Source of the DNA: Streptomyces sp. MA5143a
Lineage (GTDB): Bacteria > Actinomycetota > Actinomycetes > Streptomycetales > Streptomycetaceae
NCBI RefSeq assembly: GCF_900290235.1
Contig: NZ_OLMK01000050.1
Coordinates: forward strand, 62,001 to 126,000
DNA: 64,000 bases
Reading direction: 5' to 3'
A program made the translations under genes and the position numbers. Below the pieces are notes generated by a model. The model did not search any database and was not told the DNA's origin. It saw only the letters and a list, made by a program, of their open reading frames with translations. Position 1 is the first letter of the stretch, and each line of letters opens with the position of its first letter. Positions 34,357 through 43,898 of this stretch are shown in pieces.

Positions 34357-35255
34357 GCGTCACCGTCCGCGTGCCCGCCAAGGTCAACGTCCAGCTCGCG
34401 GTCGGCGGCGCCCGCCCCGACGGGTTCCACGACCTGGCCAACGTCTTCCTCGCCGTCGGGCTGTACGACGAGGTCACCGCCACCCCCGCCGACGAACTGA
34501 CCGTCACCTGCGAGGGACCCGGCGCCGACCAGGTCCCGCTGGACCGCACCAACCTCGCCGCACGGGCCGCGCTCGCCCTCGCCGCCCGCCACGGGATCGA
34601 CCCGGCCGTGCGGCTGCACATCGCCAAGGACATCCCCGTCGCGGGCGGCATGGCCGGCGGCAGCGCGGACGCCGCGGGCGCGCTCGTCGCGTGCGACGCG
34701 CTGTGGGGGACCGGCGCCTCCCGCGCCGAACTCCTCGACATCTGCGCCGAGTTGGGCAGCGACGTGCCGTTCAGCCTGGTGGGCGGGGCGGCGCTCGGCA
34801 CCGGGCGCGGCGAGCGGCTGAGGCCGCTGGAGGTGGGCGGCGGCTTCCACTGGGTCTTCGCGGTCGCGGACGGCGGGCTCTCCACCCCGGCCGTGTACCG
34901 GGAGTTCGACCGCCTCCACGAGAACGACGAGGTGCCCGAGCCCGTTGCCTCCCAGGTACTGCTCGACGCGCTCGCCAAGGGCGACGTCGACGCCCTCGCG
35001 GCGTTCCTGCCCGGGGCCAACGACCTCCAGCCCGCCGCCCTCTCCCTGTTCCCGAAGCTGGCCGACACCCTCGCCGCGGGCCGGGCCGCCGGGGCGCTCG
35101 CCGCGCTCGTCTCCGGCTCCGGGCCGACCACGGCCTTCCTCGCCCGCGACGCCGCCTCGGCGCACACCGTCGCCGAGGGGCTCCGCGCCGCCGGTGCGTG
35201 CGAGGCGGCCCGGGTGGCCGCCTCCCCGGCGCCAGGCGCGACGATCCTCCCGTAG
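34353..35255 (+). CDS. ispE: 4-diphosphocytidyl-2-C-methyl-D-erythritol kinase
   Basis: A 300-residue GHMP kinase: [23 protein letters not shown] at the N-terminus, ATP loop [17 protein letters not shown], and C-terminal [11 protein letters not shown]. It phosphorylates CDP-methylerythritol in the MEP isoprenoid pathway. GTG 34353 overlaps the rsmA stop (GTGA). Confidence 0.94.
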   Translation: MSVTVRVPAKVNVQLAVGGARPDGFHDLANVFLAVGLYDEVTATPADELTVTCEGPGADQVPLDRTNLAARAALALAARHGIDPAVRLHIAKDIPVAGGMAGGSADAAGALVACDALWGTGASRAELLDICAELGSDVPFSLVGGAALGTGRGERLRPLEVGGGFHWVFAVADGGLSTPAVYREFDRLHENDEVPEPVASQVLLDALAKGDVDALAAFLPGANDLQPAALSLFPKLADTLAAGRAAGALAALVSGSGPTTAFLARDAASAHTVAEGLRAAGACEAARVAASPAPGATILP

Positions 35256-35353
35256 CGTGCGGGCTCCCACGGGGGCCCAACCGCACATACTCAGAACCGA
35301 CTTGAGTACCTGAGCGCTGCCCGCCGCCCGGGGGGCCGCGCGACCGTACTCCC

Positions 35354-36709
35354 ATGACTGCCAGCGTCAGCGCGAGCGCACTCGCCGCCGCCACCCCCTC
35401 CAGCCGTGACCGGTACGTCGATCTGCTGCGGGTCGCCTCGCTCGGCACGGTCGTCCTCGGCCACTGGCTGATGGCGGCCGTGACGACGGGCGGCGACGGC
35501 CGCGTGGAAGTGGGCAACCTCCTCGCCGTCGAGCCGCGGCTGCAGATCCTCACCTGGGCGTTGCAGATCATGCCGGTCTTCTTCTTCGTCGGCGGCTTCT
35601 CCCACGCCCTCTCCTACCGTTCCCTGCGCCGCCAGGACCCGGCAGCCGCCTCCGTCTACCCGGCCTTCCTCCGCGCCCGCCTCCAGCGGTTGCTGCGGCC
35701 CACCATGGTGTTCATCGGGGTGTGGGGCGCCGCCGCCGTCCTCCTGCACCTCGGCGGACAGGGCGGCGGGCTGCTCGACGTGGCGCTGCGACTGGTGGCG
35801 CAGCCGCTGTGGTTCATCGGGATCTACCTGGCGATGGTGGCGTTCACCCCGCCGCTGCTGAGGCTGCACGAAAGGTACGGCTGGGGCGCGGTCGGCGGGC
35901 TGGTCGCGGCGGCCGCCGCCGTGGACGTACTGCGCTTCGCGCTCGGTGTGCCGTACGTCGAGTTCCTGAACTTCGCCTTCGTCTGGCTCGCGATCCACCA
36001 GCTCGGGTTCCTGCGCGCCGACGGCATGCTGACGCGGCCGTACCTGCTCGCCGGGGCGGGCCTCGCGGGGGCCGCGCTGCTGGTGGCGTACGGGCCGTAT
36101 CCGCTGTCGATGGTCGGGATGCCCGGCGAGAAGGTGTCGAACATGGCGCCGCCGACCTTCGCGCTGCTGTGCCACGGGGTGTGGCTGGTCGGCGCGGTGG
36201 AATGGGTGCGGGGGCCGGTCACGCGGTGGTTGGAGAGGCCGAAGGTGTGGCGGGCGGTCGTGGCGGCCAACGGCATCTCGATGACGGCGTTCCTGTGGCA
36301 CCTGACCGCGATGCTCGGCGTGTACGGGGTGCTGCTCGCCCTCGACACGTCTCTGCCGGCCCCGGCGACCGGTGCCTGGTGGGCCCAGCTGCCCCTGCGG
36401 CTCGCCGCGGCGGCCGTCCTGACGGCCGTGCTCGTGGCCGCGTTCCGGGGCTTCGAACGGCCCGCGGCCCGCGGCGGGCAGGATCGCCCCGCCGGGCCGG
36501 CGACGCGTGCCGGGTACGCGGGGATCGCCGCGGCTCTCGGCGTGGCCCTCTGCCTGTTCGGCGTCCTCGGGCTGTCGATGGTCGGCTTCGGCGGACTCTT
36601 CGAGGGGCGGACGGCCCTGCTGATCGCCGTCCAGGTGACGGCCCCGGTGGCGGTGGGGATGACCCTCGCGGGGTGGCTCCTGGTGGAGCGGGTGGGCCGG
36701 GGTGCCTAG
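35354..36709 (+). CDS. Acyltransferase 3 family membrane protein
   Basis: A 451-residue integral membrane protein with about ten helices. The N-terminal RDRYVDLLRVASLGTVVLGHW carries the Arg/His pattern of the acyltransferase-3 (OafA/NolL-like) family. Such enzymes O-acetylate or acylate cell-surface or secondary metabolites. Substrate unknown. It follows ispE by 98 bp in the same direction. Confidence 0.85.
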   Translation: MTASVSASALAAATPSSRDRYVDLLRVASLGTVVLGHWLMAAVTTGGDGRVEVGNLLAVEPRLQILTWALQIMPVFFFVGGFSHALSYRSLRRQDPAAASVYPAFLRARLQRLLRPTMVFIGVWGAAAVLLHLGGQGGGLLDVALRLVAQPLWFIGIYLAMVAFTPPLLRLHERYGWGAVGGLVAAAAAVDVLRFALGVPYVEFLNFAFVWLAIHQLGFLRADGMLTRPYLLAGAGLAGAALLVAYGPYPLSMVGMPGEKVSNMAPPTFALLCHGVWLVGAVEWVRGPVTRWLERPKVWRAVVAANGISMTAFLWHLTAMLGVYGVLLALDTSLPAPATGAWWAQLPLRLAAAAVLTAVLVAAFRGFERPAARGGQDRPAGPATRAGYAGIAAALGVALCLFGVLGLSMVGFGGLFEGRTALLIAVQVTAPVAVGMTLAGWLLVERVGRGA

Positions 36710-36711
36710 TA

Positions 36712-36812
36712 GCTCGGGGGTGCGTGTGGTTGTGGCGGGTGCGGGTTCGTTGTGGGTTCTCGCGCGACCAGCCCCCACTCACCCGCATCCGCCGACCTCA
36801 CCCGTCCCCCGG
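36712..36812. repeat. Degenerate palindromic repeat after the acyltransferase gene
   Basis: AGCTCGGGGGTGCGTGTGGT, also seen near 18.6 kb, begins the left side; TTCTCGCGCGACC replaces the usual core and CCCCCACTCACCCGCATCCG closes the right arm. This is a copy that lost its centre. Confidence 0.55.
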
Positions 36813-36895
36813 CAGGGGCCGGGCGAGCGTCCCGTCACGGCCGGCGCGGCCGCCGACTACCCTGGAGGGTCGATCGTCCCCGTGGCAGGAGAGTA

Positions 36896-38713
36896 ATGGC
36901 CGTCAACCTGGTCAATGTCGAGAACGTCAGCAAGGTGTACGGCACCCGCGCCCTGCTCGACGGGGTCTCGCTCGGCGTCTCCGAAGGGGACCGGATCGGA
37001 GTCGTGGGACGGAACGGGGACGGCAAGACCACCCTCATCCGGATGCTCGCCAAGCTGGAGGAGGCCGACACCGGGCGGATCACCCACTCCGGCGGCCTCC
37101 ACCTCGGCGTGCTCACCCAGCACGACTCCCTCGACCCGACCGCCACCGTCCGGCACGAGGTCATCCGGGACATGGCGGACCACGAGTGGGCGGGCAACGC
37201 CAAGATCAGGGACGTCCTCACCGGGCTGTTCGGCGGCCTCGACCTGCCCGGCTTCCCGCAGGGCCTCGACACCGTCATCGGCCCGCTCTCCGGCGGCGAG
37301 CGGCGCCGTATCGCGCTCGCCAAGCTGCTCATCGAGGAGCAGGACCTGATCGTCCTGGACGAGCCGACGAACCACCTGGACGTCGAGGGCATCTCCTGGC
37401 TCGCGGGCCACCTGCGGGAGCGGCGCTCCGCGCTGGTCTGCGTCACCCACGACCGCTGGTTCCTCGACCAGGTGTGCACCCGCATGTGGGACGTGCAGAA
37501 GGGCTCGGTCTACGAGTACGAGGGCGGCTACTCCGACTACGTCTTCGCGCGGGCCGAGCGGGAGCGGATCGCCGCGACCGAGGAGGTCAAGCGGCAGAAC
37601 CTCGTCCGCAAGGAGCTGGCCTGGCTGCGGCGCGGCGCCCCCGCCCGTACGTCGAAGCCCCGCTTCCGCGTCGAGGCGGCCAACGAGCTGATCGCGGACG
37701 TACCGCCGCCGCGTGACACCAGCGAGCTGATGAAGTTCGCGTCGACCCGGCTGGGCAAGACCGTCTTCGACCTGGAGAACGTCACGGTGCAGGCCGGGCC
37801 GAAGGTGCTGCTGAAGCATCTGACCTGGCAGCTCGGCCCCGGCGACCGTATCGGCCTCGTCGGCGTCAACGGCGCCGGCAAGACCTCCCTGCTGCGGGCC
37901 ATGGCGGACGCCGCCCGCAGCGAGGGCGAGAAGCAGCCGGTCGCCGGACGCGTCGTCACCGGCAAGACCGTCAAGCTCGCCTACCTCTCCCAGGAGGTCG
38001 CCGAGCTCGACCCCGAGTGGCGGGTGCTCCAGGCCGTGCAGCAGGTCCGCGACCGTGTCGACCTCGGCAAGGGACGCGAGATGACGGCGGGGCAGCTCTG
38101 CGAGACCTTCGGGTTCAACAAGGAGAAGCAGTGGACGCCGGTCGGCGACCTCAGCGGCGGTGAGCGGCGGCGGCTCCAGCTGCTGCGGCTGCTGATGGAC
38201 GAGCCGAACGTCCTGTTCCTCGACGAGCCCACCAACGACCTCGACATCGAGACCCTCACCCAGCTGGAGGACCTCCTCGACGGCTGGCCCGGCTCGATGA
38301 TCGTCATTTCCCACGACCGGTTCTTCATCGAGCGGACGACGGACCGGGTGTTCGCTCTGCTGGGTGACGGCGCGCTGCGGATGCTGCCGCGTGGCATCGA
38401 CGAGTACCTGGAGCGGCGCCACGCCATGGAGGAGGCCGCGGCGGCGGCCTCGCCGGTCGCCGCCAAGGCCACCGCCTCGGCCTCCGAGAAGACCGTGTCC
38501 GCGGCGGACGCGCGCGCCGCGAAGAAGGAACTCCAGAAGATCGAAAGGCAGTTGGACAAGCTCTCCCAGCGGGAGACGAAGCTGCACGCGCAGATCGCCG
38601 ACAACGCCACGGACTTCGCGAAGGTGGCCGAACTCGACGCGGAACTGCGGGCGTTGGCGGGGGAGAAGGACGAGCTGGAGATGCGGTGGCTTGAACTCGC
38701 GGAGGACGCGTAG
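36896..38713 (+). CDS. ABC-F family ATPase (ribosome-associated or antibiotic protection)
   Basis: A 605-residue soluble protein with two ABC domains and no membrane segments. Walker A motifs are GRNGDGKTTL and GVNGAGKTSL; signatures are LSGGERRRIALAKLL and LSGGERRRLQLLRLL; Walker B motifs end LDEPTNHLD and LDEPTNDLD. The linker between the domains is charged (about residues 215-285), and the C-terminus (about 530-600) is a coiled coil as in Uup. ABC-F proteins act on the ribosomal E site; some give drug resistance. Start ATG 36896 with GGAGAG upstream. Confidence 0.9.
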   Translation: MAVNLVNVENVSKVYGTRALLDGVSLGVSEGDRIGVVGRNGDGKTTLIRMLAKLEEADTGRITHSGGLHLGVLTQHDSLDPTATVRHEVIRDMADHEWAGNAKIRDVLTGLFGGLDLPGFPQGLDTVIGPLSGGERRRIALAKLLIEEQDLIVLDEPTNHLDVEGISWLAGHLRERRSALVCVTHDRWFLDQVCTRMWDVQKGSVYEYEGGYSDYVFARAERERIAATEEVKRQNLVRKELAWLRRGAPARTSKPRFRVEAANELIADVPPPRDTSELMKFASTRLGKTVFDLENVTVQAGPKVLLKHLTWQLGPGDRIGLVGVNGAGKTSLLRAMADAARSEGEKQPVAGRVVTGKTVKLAYLSQEVAELDPEWRVLQAVQQVRDRVDLGKGREMTAGQLCETFGFNKEKQWTPVGDLSGGERRRLQLLRLLMDEPNVLFLDEPTNDLDIETLTQLEDLLDGWPGSMIVISHDRFFIERTTDRVFALLGDGALRMLPRGIDEYLERRHAMEEAAAAASPVAAKATASASEKTVSAADARAAKKELQKIERQLDKLSQRETKLHAQIADNATDFAKVAELDAELRALAGEKDELEMRWLELAEDA

Positions 38714-39072
38714 CGGTTGTCGATGCGGGCCCTCGCCGTGGGGGCCGCTGTGCGACGCCGGGTGCCGGTCGTGGGCGGCTGATCGCGCAGTTCCCCGCGC
38801 CCCTTCAAGGCGCTGTCGGCGCCCGGTGTTCTCCCGTCCTCCGGGTGCCTCTGAAGCCTTGCGGGACAAGGGGCGTGCGTCCCGTGAAGGGGGCGTGAAG
38901 GAGCGTAACGGAGGCATTACGGGGCGGTTCTTCCTTGGGAACAGGGGAGCGACCGGCCCCGTGCCTGGTCGTGTCGCAGTGATAGAAAGAGTCGACCGAC
39001 AACAGTCTGGGAAGCGACACCACGCGTGACGACGGGTGGCTCGAAAGCAGCGAAACAGGGGGAATCGCGCTG
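38714..39072. repeat. Spacer with single-arm repeat and promoter of the propeller genes
   Basis: GATCGCGCAGTTCCCCGCGC at 38781-38800 is a single arm of the dispersed repeat. The remainder has no gene. A GTCGTGTCGCAGTGATAGAA stretch near 38970 may hold a promoter, with AGGGGG before the start at 39073. Confidence 0.5.
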
Positions 39073-40827
39073 ATGACTCAGCCACCCGACCAGCCGTCTC
39101 TGGGCGGCTTCGGAGCTCCGCAGAACCCCGGACCGCAGCAGCCCTACGGCTATCCGCAGACGCCTCCGCCGCAGGGCCCGCCCGCGCCGACTCCCGGCTA
39201 CGGCTACCCGCAGCAACCGCCCGCGCAGTCGGGTCCGTACACCCAGCAGCCCGGCCCGTACGCGCAGCAGCCGGGGCCCTACACCCCGCCGCCGCAGCCC
39301 GGTTACGGCTATCCGCAGGGGCAGTTCCCGGGCGGGCCCACCCCGCCGTCGGGCGGCGGCTCCAAGAACCCGTTCAAGGGCAAGCCGGCCCTGGCTGTCG
39401 GCGCGGCGGTGGCCGCGCTCCTCGTGATCGGCGGCACTGTGTTCGCGGTGACGAGCCTCGGTGACGACGGCGGCAAGAAGGAGCCGGTCGCCAAGGAGAG
39501 CGCGAGCAAGGGCACCGACGACCCCAAGGCGTCCTCCTCCCCGTCCGCGCCCGTCAACCCGGGCGACGGCAGCGGGGGCGGCGGCGAGGACCTCGACATC
39601 TCCGACCTCAACGAGGCCCGCAAGGCCGGCGAGGCGAAGGTGCTCTGGTACAAGAGCGCGCCCGACGCGCCCGGTTCGGGTGCGGACGCCCCCGGCCTGT
39701 GGGTCACCGACAAGGTCGCCGTGAAGGCCGCGTACAAGCAGCTGTTCGCGTTCGACGTCGAGAGCGGCGACCCCGCCTGGGACCCCATCGAGTTCAAGGG
39801 CAAGATCTGCACGGTCACCCCGCAGCCGACCGCCGACGGCCACATCGTGGTCGCCTCCAAGCGCGGCAGCAGCAACGACTCCGAGTGCGACCAGCTCCAG
39901 CAGATCGACCTGAACACCGGGAAGACGGGCTGGACCGCCGAGCTGGAGAAGGGCGCCCTGTTCGACAGCAACATCAGCGTCGGCCTGTCCGTCATCGGTG
40001 ACACGCTCATGGTGGGCCGCTCGCAGTCCGGCACCGCGTACGACGTCGACACCGGCAAGAAGCTCTGGGACAAGAAGGAGTACGGCCAGTCCTGCTACCC
40101 GGGCGGGTTCGCGGGCGGAGCGCGGCTGGTCGCCGTCTCCTCCTGCGCGGTCGGCTCCGAGGACAAGGCACACGACGAGGTCCAGGAACTCGACCCGAAG
40201 ACCGGCAAGGCCAAGTGGACGCGGAAGATCCCCAAGGGCTGGCGGGTCGACCACGTGTACTCGCTGAACCCGCTCGTCCTCTACCTCACCAACGAGGAAG
40301 AGAAGAAGTGGAACATCTCCGCCTTCGAGGCCGACGGTTCCACCCGCTCGCAGCTCGACATCAAGGGCTCCATCAAGCCCGACTGCGACACCGGGATCAT
40401 CTCCCGCAACCTCCAGGGCTGCTCCGGTATCGCCGCCGACGCCGACACGCTCTACCTGCCGACCGAGGCGAAGGACGACGCGAACGAGATCGTCGCGGTC
40501 AACCTGTCCACCGGCAAGGAGAAGTGGCGGGTCACGTCCCCGGCCGACGCGGCCATGTCGGCCGTGCGGATCGAGAACTCCAAGCTGATCGCGTACGTCA
40601 AGCCGACGCACGAGGGCGACGGCGGCCAGATCGTGTCGTTCCCCACGACGGGCTCCAGGCCCAAGGTGACGAAGCTCCTGCAGATGCCGGGCAGTGCCGC
40701 GAAGATCGAGAGCTCCTTCTACGCGAAGGCCATCGCCTACGTGGACGGGCGCTTCTACATCTCCACCACCCGGCTGCTGGGCGTGGGCGAGTCGAAGGAG
40801 AAGTTGATGATGGCCTACGGCAACTGA
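39073..40827 (+). CDS. Membrane-anchored PQQ-type beta-propeller protein, paralogue 1
   Basis: 584 residues. The first 95 are Pro/Gln/Gly/Tyr-rich (YGYPQ repeats) and cytosolic, a single helix follows (ALAVGAAVAALLVIGGTVFAV), then an Asp/Ser linker and an extracytoplasmic domain of PQQ-like propeller repeats (FAFDVESGDPAWDP, IDLNTGKTGWTAE, YDVDTGKKLWDK, VNLSTGKEKWRV). It lacks an enzyme motif, so it is probably a scaffold, as in AfsK-like or wall-associated relatives. Paralogue 2 starts 78 bp downstream, so this is a tandem duplication. Confidence 0.85.
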   Translation: MTQPPDQPSLGGFGAPQNPGPQQPYGYPQTPPPQGPPAPTPGYGYPQQPPAQSGPYTQQPGPYAQQPGPYTPPPQPGYGYPQGQFPGGPTPPSGGGSKNPFKGKPALAVGAAVAALLVIGGTVFAVTSLGDDGGKKEPVAKESASKGTDDPKASSSPSAPVNPGDGSGGGGEDLDISDLNEARKAGEAKVLWYKSAPDAPGSGADAPGLWVTDKVAVKAAYKQLFAFDVESGDPAWDPIEFKGKICTVTPQPTADGHIVVASKRGSSNDSECDQLQQIDLNTGKTGWTAELEKGALFDSNISVGLSVIGDTLMVGRSQSGTAYDVDTGKKLWDKKEYGQSCYPGGFAGGARLVAVSSCAVGSEDKAHDEVQELDPKTGKAKWTRKIPKGWRVDHVYSLNPLVLYLTNEEEKKWNISAFEADGSTRSQLDIKGSIKPDCDTGIISRNLQGCSGIAADADTLYLPTEAKDDANEIVAVNLSTGKEKWRVTSPADAAMSAVRIENSKLIAYVKPTHEGDGGQIVSFPTTGSRPKVTKLLQMPGSAAKIESSFYAKAIAYVDGRFYISTTRLLGVGESKEKLMMAYGN

Positions 40828-40905
40828 GCCGGGGACCGGTGTCCCGGTCGACCCTCCCCTCGTCCCTCACCCGCCTTCCACCATCCGCCCCGAGGAATTC
40901 ACGTC

Positions 40906-42873
40906 ATGACGCAGCCGCCGCCCCCGCCGAACCAGCCGCCGGGCCCGCCCCCGAACCAGCCGCCGCAGCCCCCGGCCCAGCCCCCGCAGGACACCCCGCC
41001 GCAGGGCGGCTTCGGCGCGCCGACACCCCCGCCGGCCGGTGGTTTCGGCGCCCCGACGCCCCCGCCGCAGGGCCCGCCGCCCGCGCAGGGCGCCGGCTAC
41101 GGATACCCCCAGCAGACCCCGCCCGCGGGCCCGCCGCAGACGCCCCCGCCCGCGCAGGGCCCGGGCTACGGCTACCCGCAGACGCCCCCGCCGCAGCCCG
41201 GCTACGGCTACCCGGGCCAGCCCGGTCAGCCGGGACAGCCGGGCCCGTACGGTCAGCCGCAGCCCGGCCCGTACGGTCAGCAGCCCTACGGCCAGCCCGG
41301 TCAGCAGCCCTATGGCCAGCCCGGTCAGCCGTACGGCTACCAGCAGCCGACCATGGCGATGCAGCCGCACGCCCCCGGCGGCAAGAAGAAGGTCAACTCC
41401 ACGGCGATCATCATCACCGCGGCGGTCGCGGCCATCGCCCTCATCGTCGGCGGCGGCGTCTTCTACGCCACCTCCAAGGGCGGCGACGACGACAAGAAGA
41501 ACACCGCCAGCTCCGAGGGGACGACCGGCGGCAAGGACGACCCGAAGGGCACCGACGGCGGCACCTCGTCGTCCGGCGGCTCGTCGTCCGGCGGTGTGGA
41601 GATCCCGGCCGAGGCACAGGAGAAGGCGCCCTCCAACTCCAGCGCCAAGGTCCTCTTCCAGGTGCCGGCGCACGAGATCAAGGACAAGGGCCAGATCGAC
41701 AGCGTCAAGGGATCCTGGCTCACCGACAAGACGTACGCCAAGGCCGGCCTGAACAAGATCGTCGGCTATGAGCCGGACAGCGGCAAGGCCAAGTGGACGC
41801 TGGACCTGCCGGGCCAGACCTGCGCGAGCTCCCGTGAGATCACCACGGAGGGGATCTCCGTGGTGATCACCGAGGAGGCCAAGCGCAGCAAGGCGGACGA
41901 GCGTCCGGCGTGCACCCAGGTCATCGCGTTCAACGTCGACACCGGCAAGGAGATCTGGACGAAGACCGCCGACGTCAGCGGCAGCAAGGTGCCGTTCGGC
42001 GAGGTCACCATCTCCGGTACGACGGTCGCCGCGGCCGGCGGCTACTCCGGTGGCGCGGCCTTCGACGTCAACTCCGGCAAGGTGCTGTGGTCGCCGAAGG
42101 CCGGCGAGTGCACGGACGAGGGCTACGCGGGCGGCGCCCAGCTGGTCGCGGTCCGCAAGTGCGGCGACTACGGCGAGGAGACCTTCGAAATCCAGCTGCT
42201 CGACCCGAAGTCGGGCAGCGTCAAGTGGACGTACAAGGTGCCCTCGGGCATCGACCGCGCCAAGATCATCTCCACCAAGCCGGTGGTGTTCGGCGTGGTG
42301 ACCGGCAGCGACGTGCCGCTGACCGGCACCAGCGACATCTTCTCGCTGGACGACAAGGGCAAGCTGCGCGCCAAGATCTCCGTCCCGGACAAGAAGTACA
42401 ACTACGACTGCCCGGTCCGCGGCGTCTGGTCCTGCAAGGGCATCTACGTCGGCAATGACAAGGTGTACATGCCGACCGAGAACCACGACGGCACCGGCTC
42501 CTACAGCCGGACCAACGAGATCGTCTCCTTCTCGCTGGCCACGGGGAAGTCCACGAGCGACCGGGTGGACGCGGGTGACGACTACGAGCTGTTCCCGATC
42601 CGCATGGACGGCCCGAACATCATCGCCTTCAAGGACGGCCCGTACGACAAGGGCGCCCAGGTCGTCTCCATCGACGGCAAGACGCTGAAGCAGACCACCC
42701 TCATCGAGACCCCGTCGTCCGAGTCGGTCCTCCGTGCGATCAGCGCGATGGTGCCGACGCTGAGCGAGATGCTCTACACCGACGGACGGTTCTTCATCGG
42801 CAAGGACCTGGTCAGCAAGCCCTACGACAAGGACGAAAAGGAGTACACGGCGCTCGGCTTCGGGGCGAAGTAA
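40906..42873 (+). CDS. Membrane-anchored PQQ-type beta-propeller protein, paralogue 2
   Basis: 655 residues with the same plan as the gene before it: about 160 Pro/Gln/Gly/Tyr-rich residues (GYGYPQ, GQPGQQPYG repeats), one membrane helix (STAIIITAAVAAIALIVGG), a Ser/Gly-rich linker and a propeller (YEPDSGKAKWTLDL, FNVDTGKEIWTK, FDVNSGKVLWSP, LLDPKSGSVKWTY). Cysteine positions in the propeller are shared, which suggests disulfides outside the cell. ATG 40906 follows GAGG. Function unknown. A strong terminator follows. Confidence 0.85.
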   Translation: MTQPPPPPNQPPGPPPNQPPQPPAQPPQDTPPQGGFGAPTPPPAGGFGAPTPPPQGPPPAQGAGYGYPQQTPPAGPPQTPPPAQGPGYGYPQTPPPQPGYGYPGQPGQPGQPGPYGQPQPGPYGQQPYGQPGQQPYGQPGQPYGYQQPTMAMQPHAPGGKKKVNSTAIIITAAVAAIALIVGGGVFYATSKGGDDDKKNTASSEGTTGGKDDPKGTDGGTSSSGGSSSGGVEIPAEAQEKAPSNSSAKVLFQVPAHEIKDKGQIDSVKGSWLTDKTYAKAGLNKIVGYEPDSGKAKWTLDLPGQTCASSREITTEGISVVITEEAKRSKADERPACTQVIAFNVDTGKEIWTKTADVSGSKVPFGEVTISGTTVAAAGGYSGGAAFDVNSGKVLWSPKAGECTDEGYAGGAQLVAVRKCGDYGEETFEIQLLDPKSGSVKWTYKVPSGIDRAKIISTKPVVFGVVTGSDVPLTGTSDIFSLDDKGKLRAKISVPDKKYNYDCPVRGVWSCKGIYVGNDKVYMPTENHDGTGSYSRTNEIVSFSLATGKSTSDRVDAGDDYELFPIRMDGPNIIAFKDGPYDKGAQVVSIDGKTLKQTTLIETPSSESVLRAISAMVPTLSEMLYTDGRFFIGKDLVSKPYDKDEKEYTALGFGAK

Positions 42874-42900
42874 CCCCACGCGCCCCCTGGGTCCCGCGCG

Positions 42901-42932
42901 ACGGCCCCGCCCCTGGTCAGGGGCGGGGCCGT
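42901..42932 (+). terminator. Terminator after the propeller gene pair
   Basis: ACGGCCCCGCCCCTG (42901-42915) and CAGGGGCGGGGCCGT (42918-42932) form a perfect 15-bp stem with a minimal loop, 28 bases after the stop. Confidence 0.75.
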
Positions 42933-43131
42933 GCACGTATCCCCCATCACTCCCGAATGGGAGGGATGTCGGTAATCCGGGGCACTTCTCTCGGGTAGGG
43001 GGAGCGCAACGTCGAACAAGCGTGTAGCTTCCGGGGGCATGAGAGCGGGGGAGCAGACGGCGGAGTCGGGGGGCTTCTGTCCGTGAGGCCCGGTGGGCGG
43101 CCATAGTTGGCAACCATTGGGGGACTGGGGG

Positions 43132-43839
43132 GTGGCTGGCTCGATGGGAGTGCGGCTCATGGTGGTCGACGACCACCGACTGCTCGCCGAGGCGCTGGCC
43201 TCGGCGTTGAAGCTGCGGGGGCACCGGGTGCTCGCCGCGGCGGCACCCGCCGCGGGCGCGGCGGAACTGGTGATCACACGGGCACCCGAGGTGTGCCTGC
43301 TCGGCACGGCGACACCCGCCGAGCCGGGGATCTTCGACCCGGTGGTCAGGATCAAGCGGGAACGACCGCAGGTGGCGGTACTGGTGCTCGGCCCGGTGCC
43401 CAACCCGCGCGGCATAGCCGCCGCGTTCGCCGCGGGCGCGTCCGGCTACGTACGGCACGACGAACGCATAGAGGGCGTGGAGCGGGCCATCATGAAGGCC
43501 CGCGCGGGAGAGGCGGCGGTGGCACCGCAACTGCTCCAGAGCGCGTTCAGCGAACTGCTGAACCCGGCGGCCCAGCCGGACGACGAGGGCCAGCGCCTGC
43601 TCCGGATGCTGACCCCGCGCGAGGTGGAGGTCCTGGTCCGCGTCGCGGAGGGCGAGGACACGAGGCTGATCGCGGCAGGCATGGGCATCGCCCCGTCGAC
43701 GGCCCGCACCCACGTCCAACGGGTCCTGATGAAACTGGGCGTGGGTTCACGACTGGAGGCAGCGGCCCTGGCGGCCCGAACGGGGTTGCTGGACCGGGCG
43801 GGGCCGGTGGCGCAGGGGGTGGCGGGGGTGGAGGAGTAG
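43132..43839 (+). CDS. LuxR/NarL-type regulator with atypical receiver domain
   Basis: About 235 residues: an N-terminal receiver-like domain (MVVDDHRLLAEALASALKLRG) and a C-terminal LuxR helix-turn-helix (LTPREVEVLVRVAEGEDTRLI, STARTHVQRVLMKLGV). The usual phospho-accepting Asp position reads VCLLGTATP, without an Asp, so phosphorylation by a kinase is unlikely. No kinase gene is adjacent. It is probably an orphan regulator responding to something other than phosphate transfer. GTG 43132 is preferred; ATG 43144 is possible. Confidence 0.85.
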   Translation: MAGSMGVRLMVVDDHRLLAEALASALKLRGHRVLAAAAPAAGAAELVITRAPEVCLLGTATPAEPGIFDPVVRIKRERPQVAVLVLGPVPNPRGIAAAFAAGASGYVRHDERIEGVERAIMKARAGEAAVAPQLLQSAFSELLNPAAQPDDEGQRLLRMLTPREVEVLVRVAEGEDTRLIAAGMGIAPSTARTHVQRVLMKLGVGSRLEAAALAARTGLLDRAGPVAQGVAGVEE

Positions 43840-43898
43840 GCAGCCGGCCGGCGGGTCCGTCCGACAGGAGGATGCCGGGCCGACGGCTACGGCTACGG

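Noticed and set aside
36857-39085. A long minus-strand frame opposite the ABC-F gene
   Set aside because: It mirrors the ABC-F codons and has no motif of its own.
40867-43719. A 950-codon open frame on the minus strand
   Set aside because: It lies opposite the two propeller genes, whose sequence is fully explained by the plus strand. Long antisense frames are expected at this GC content.
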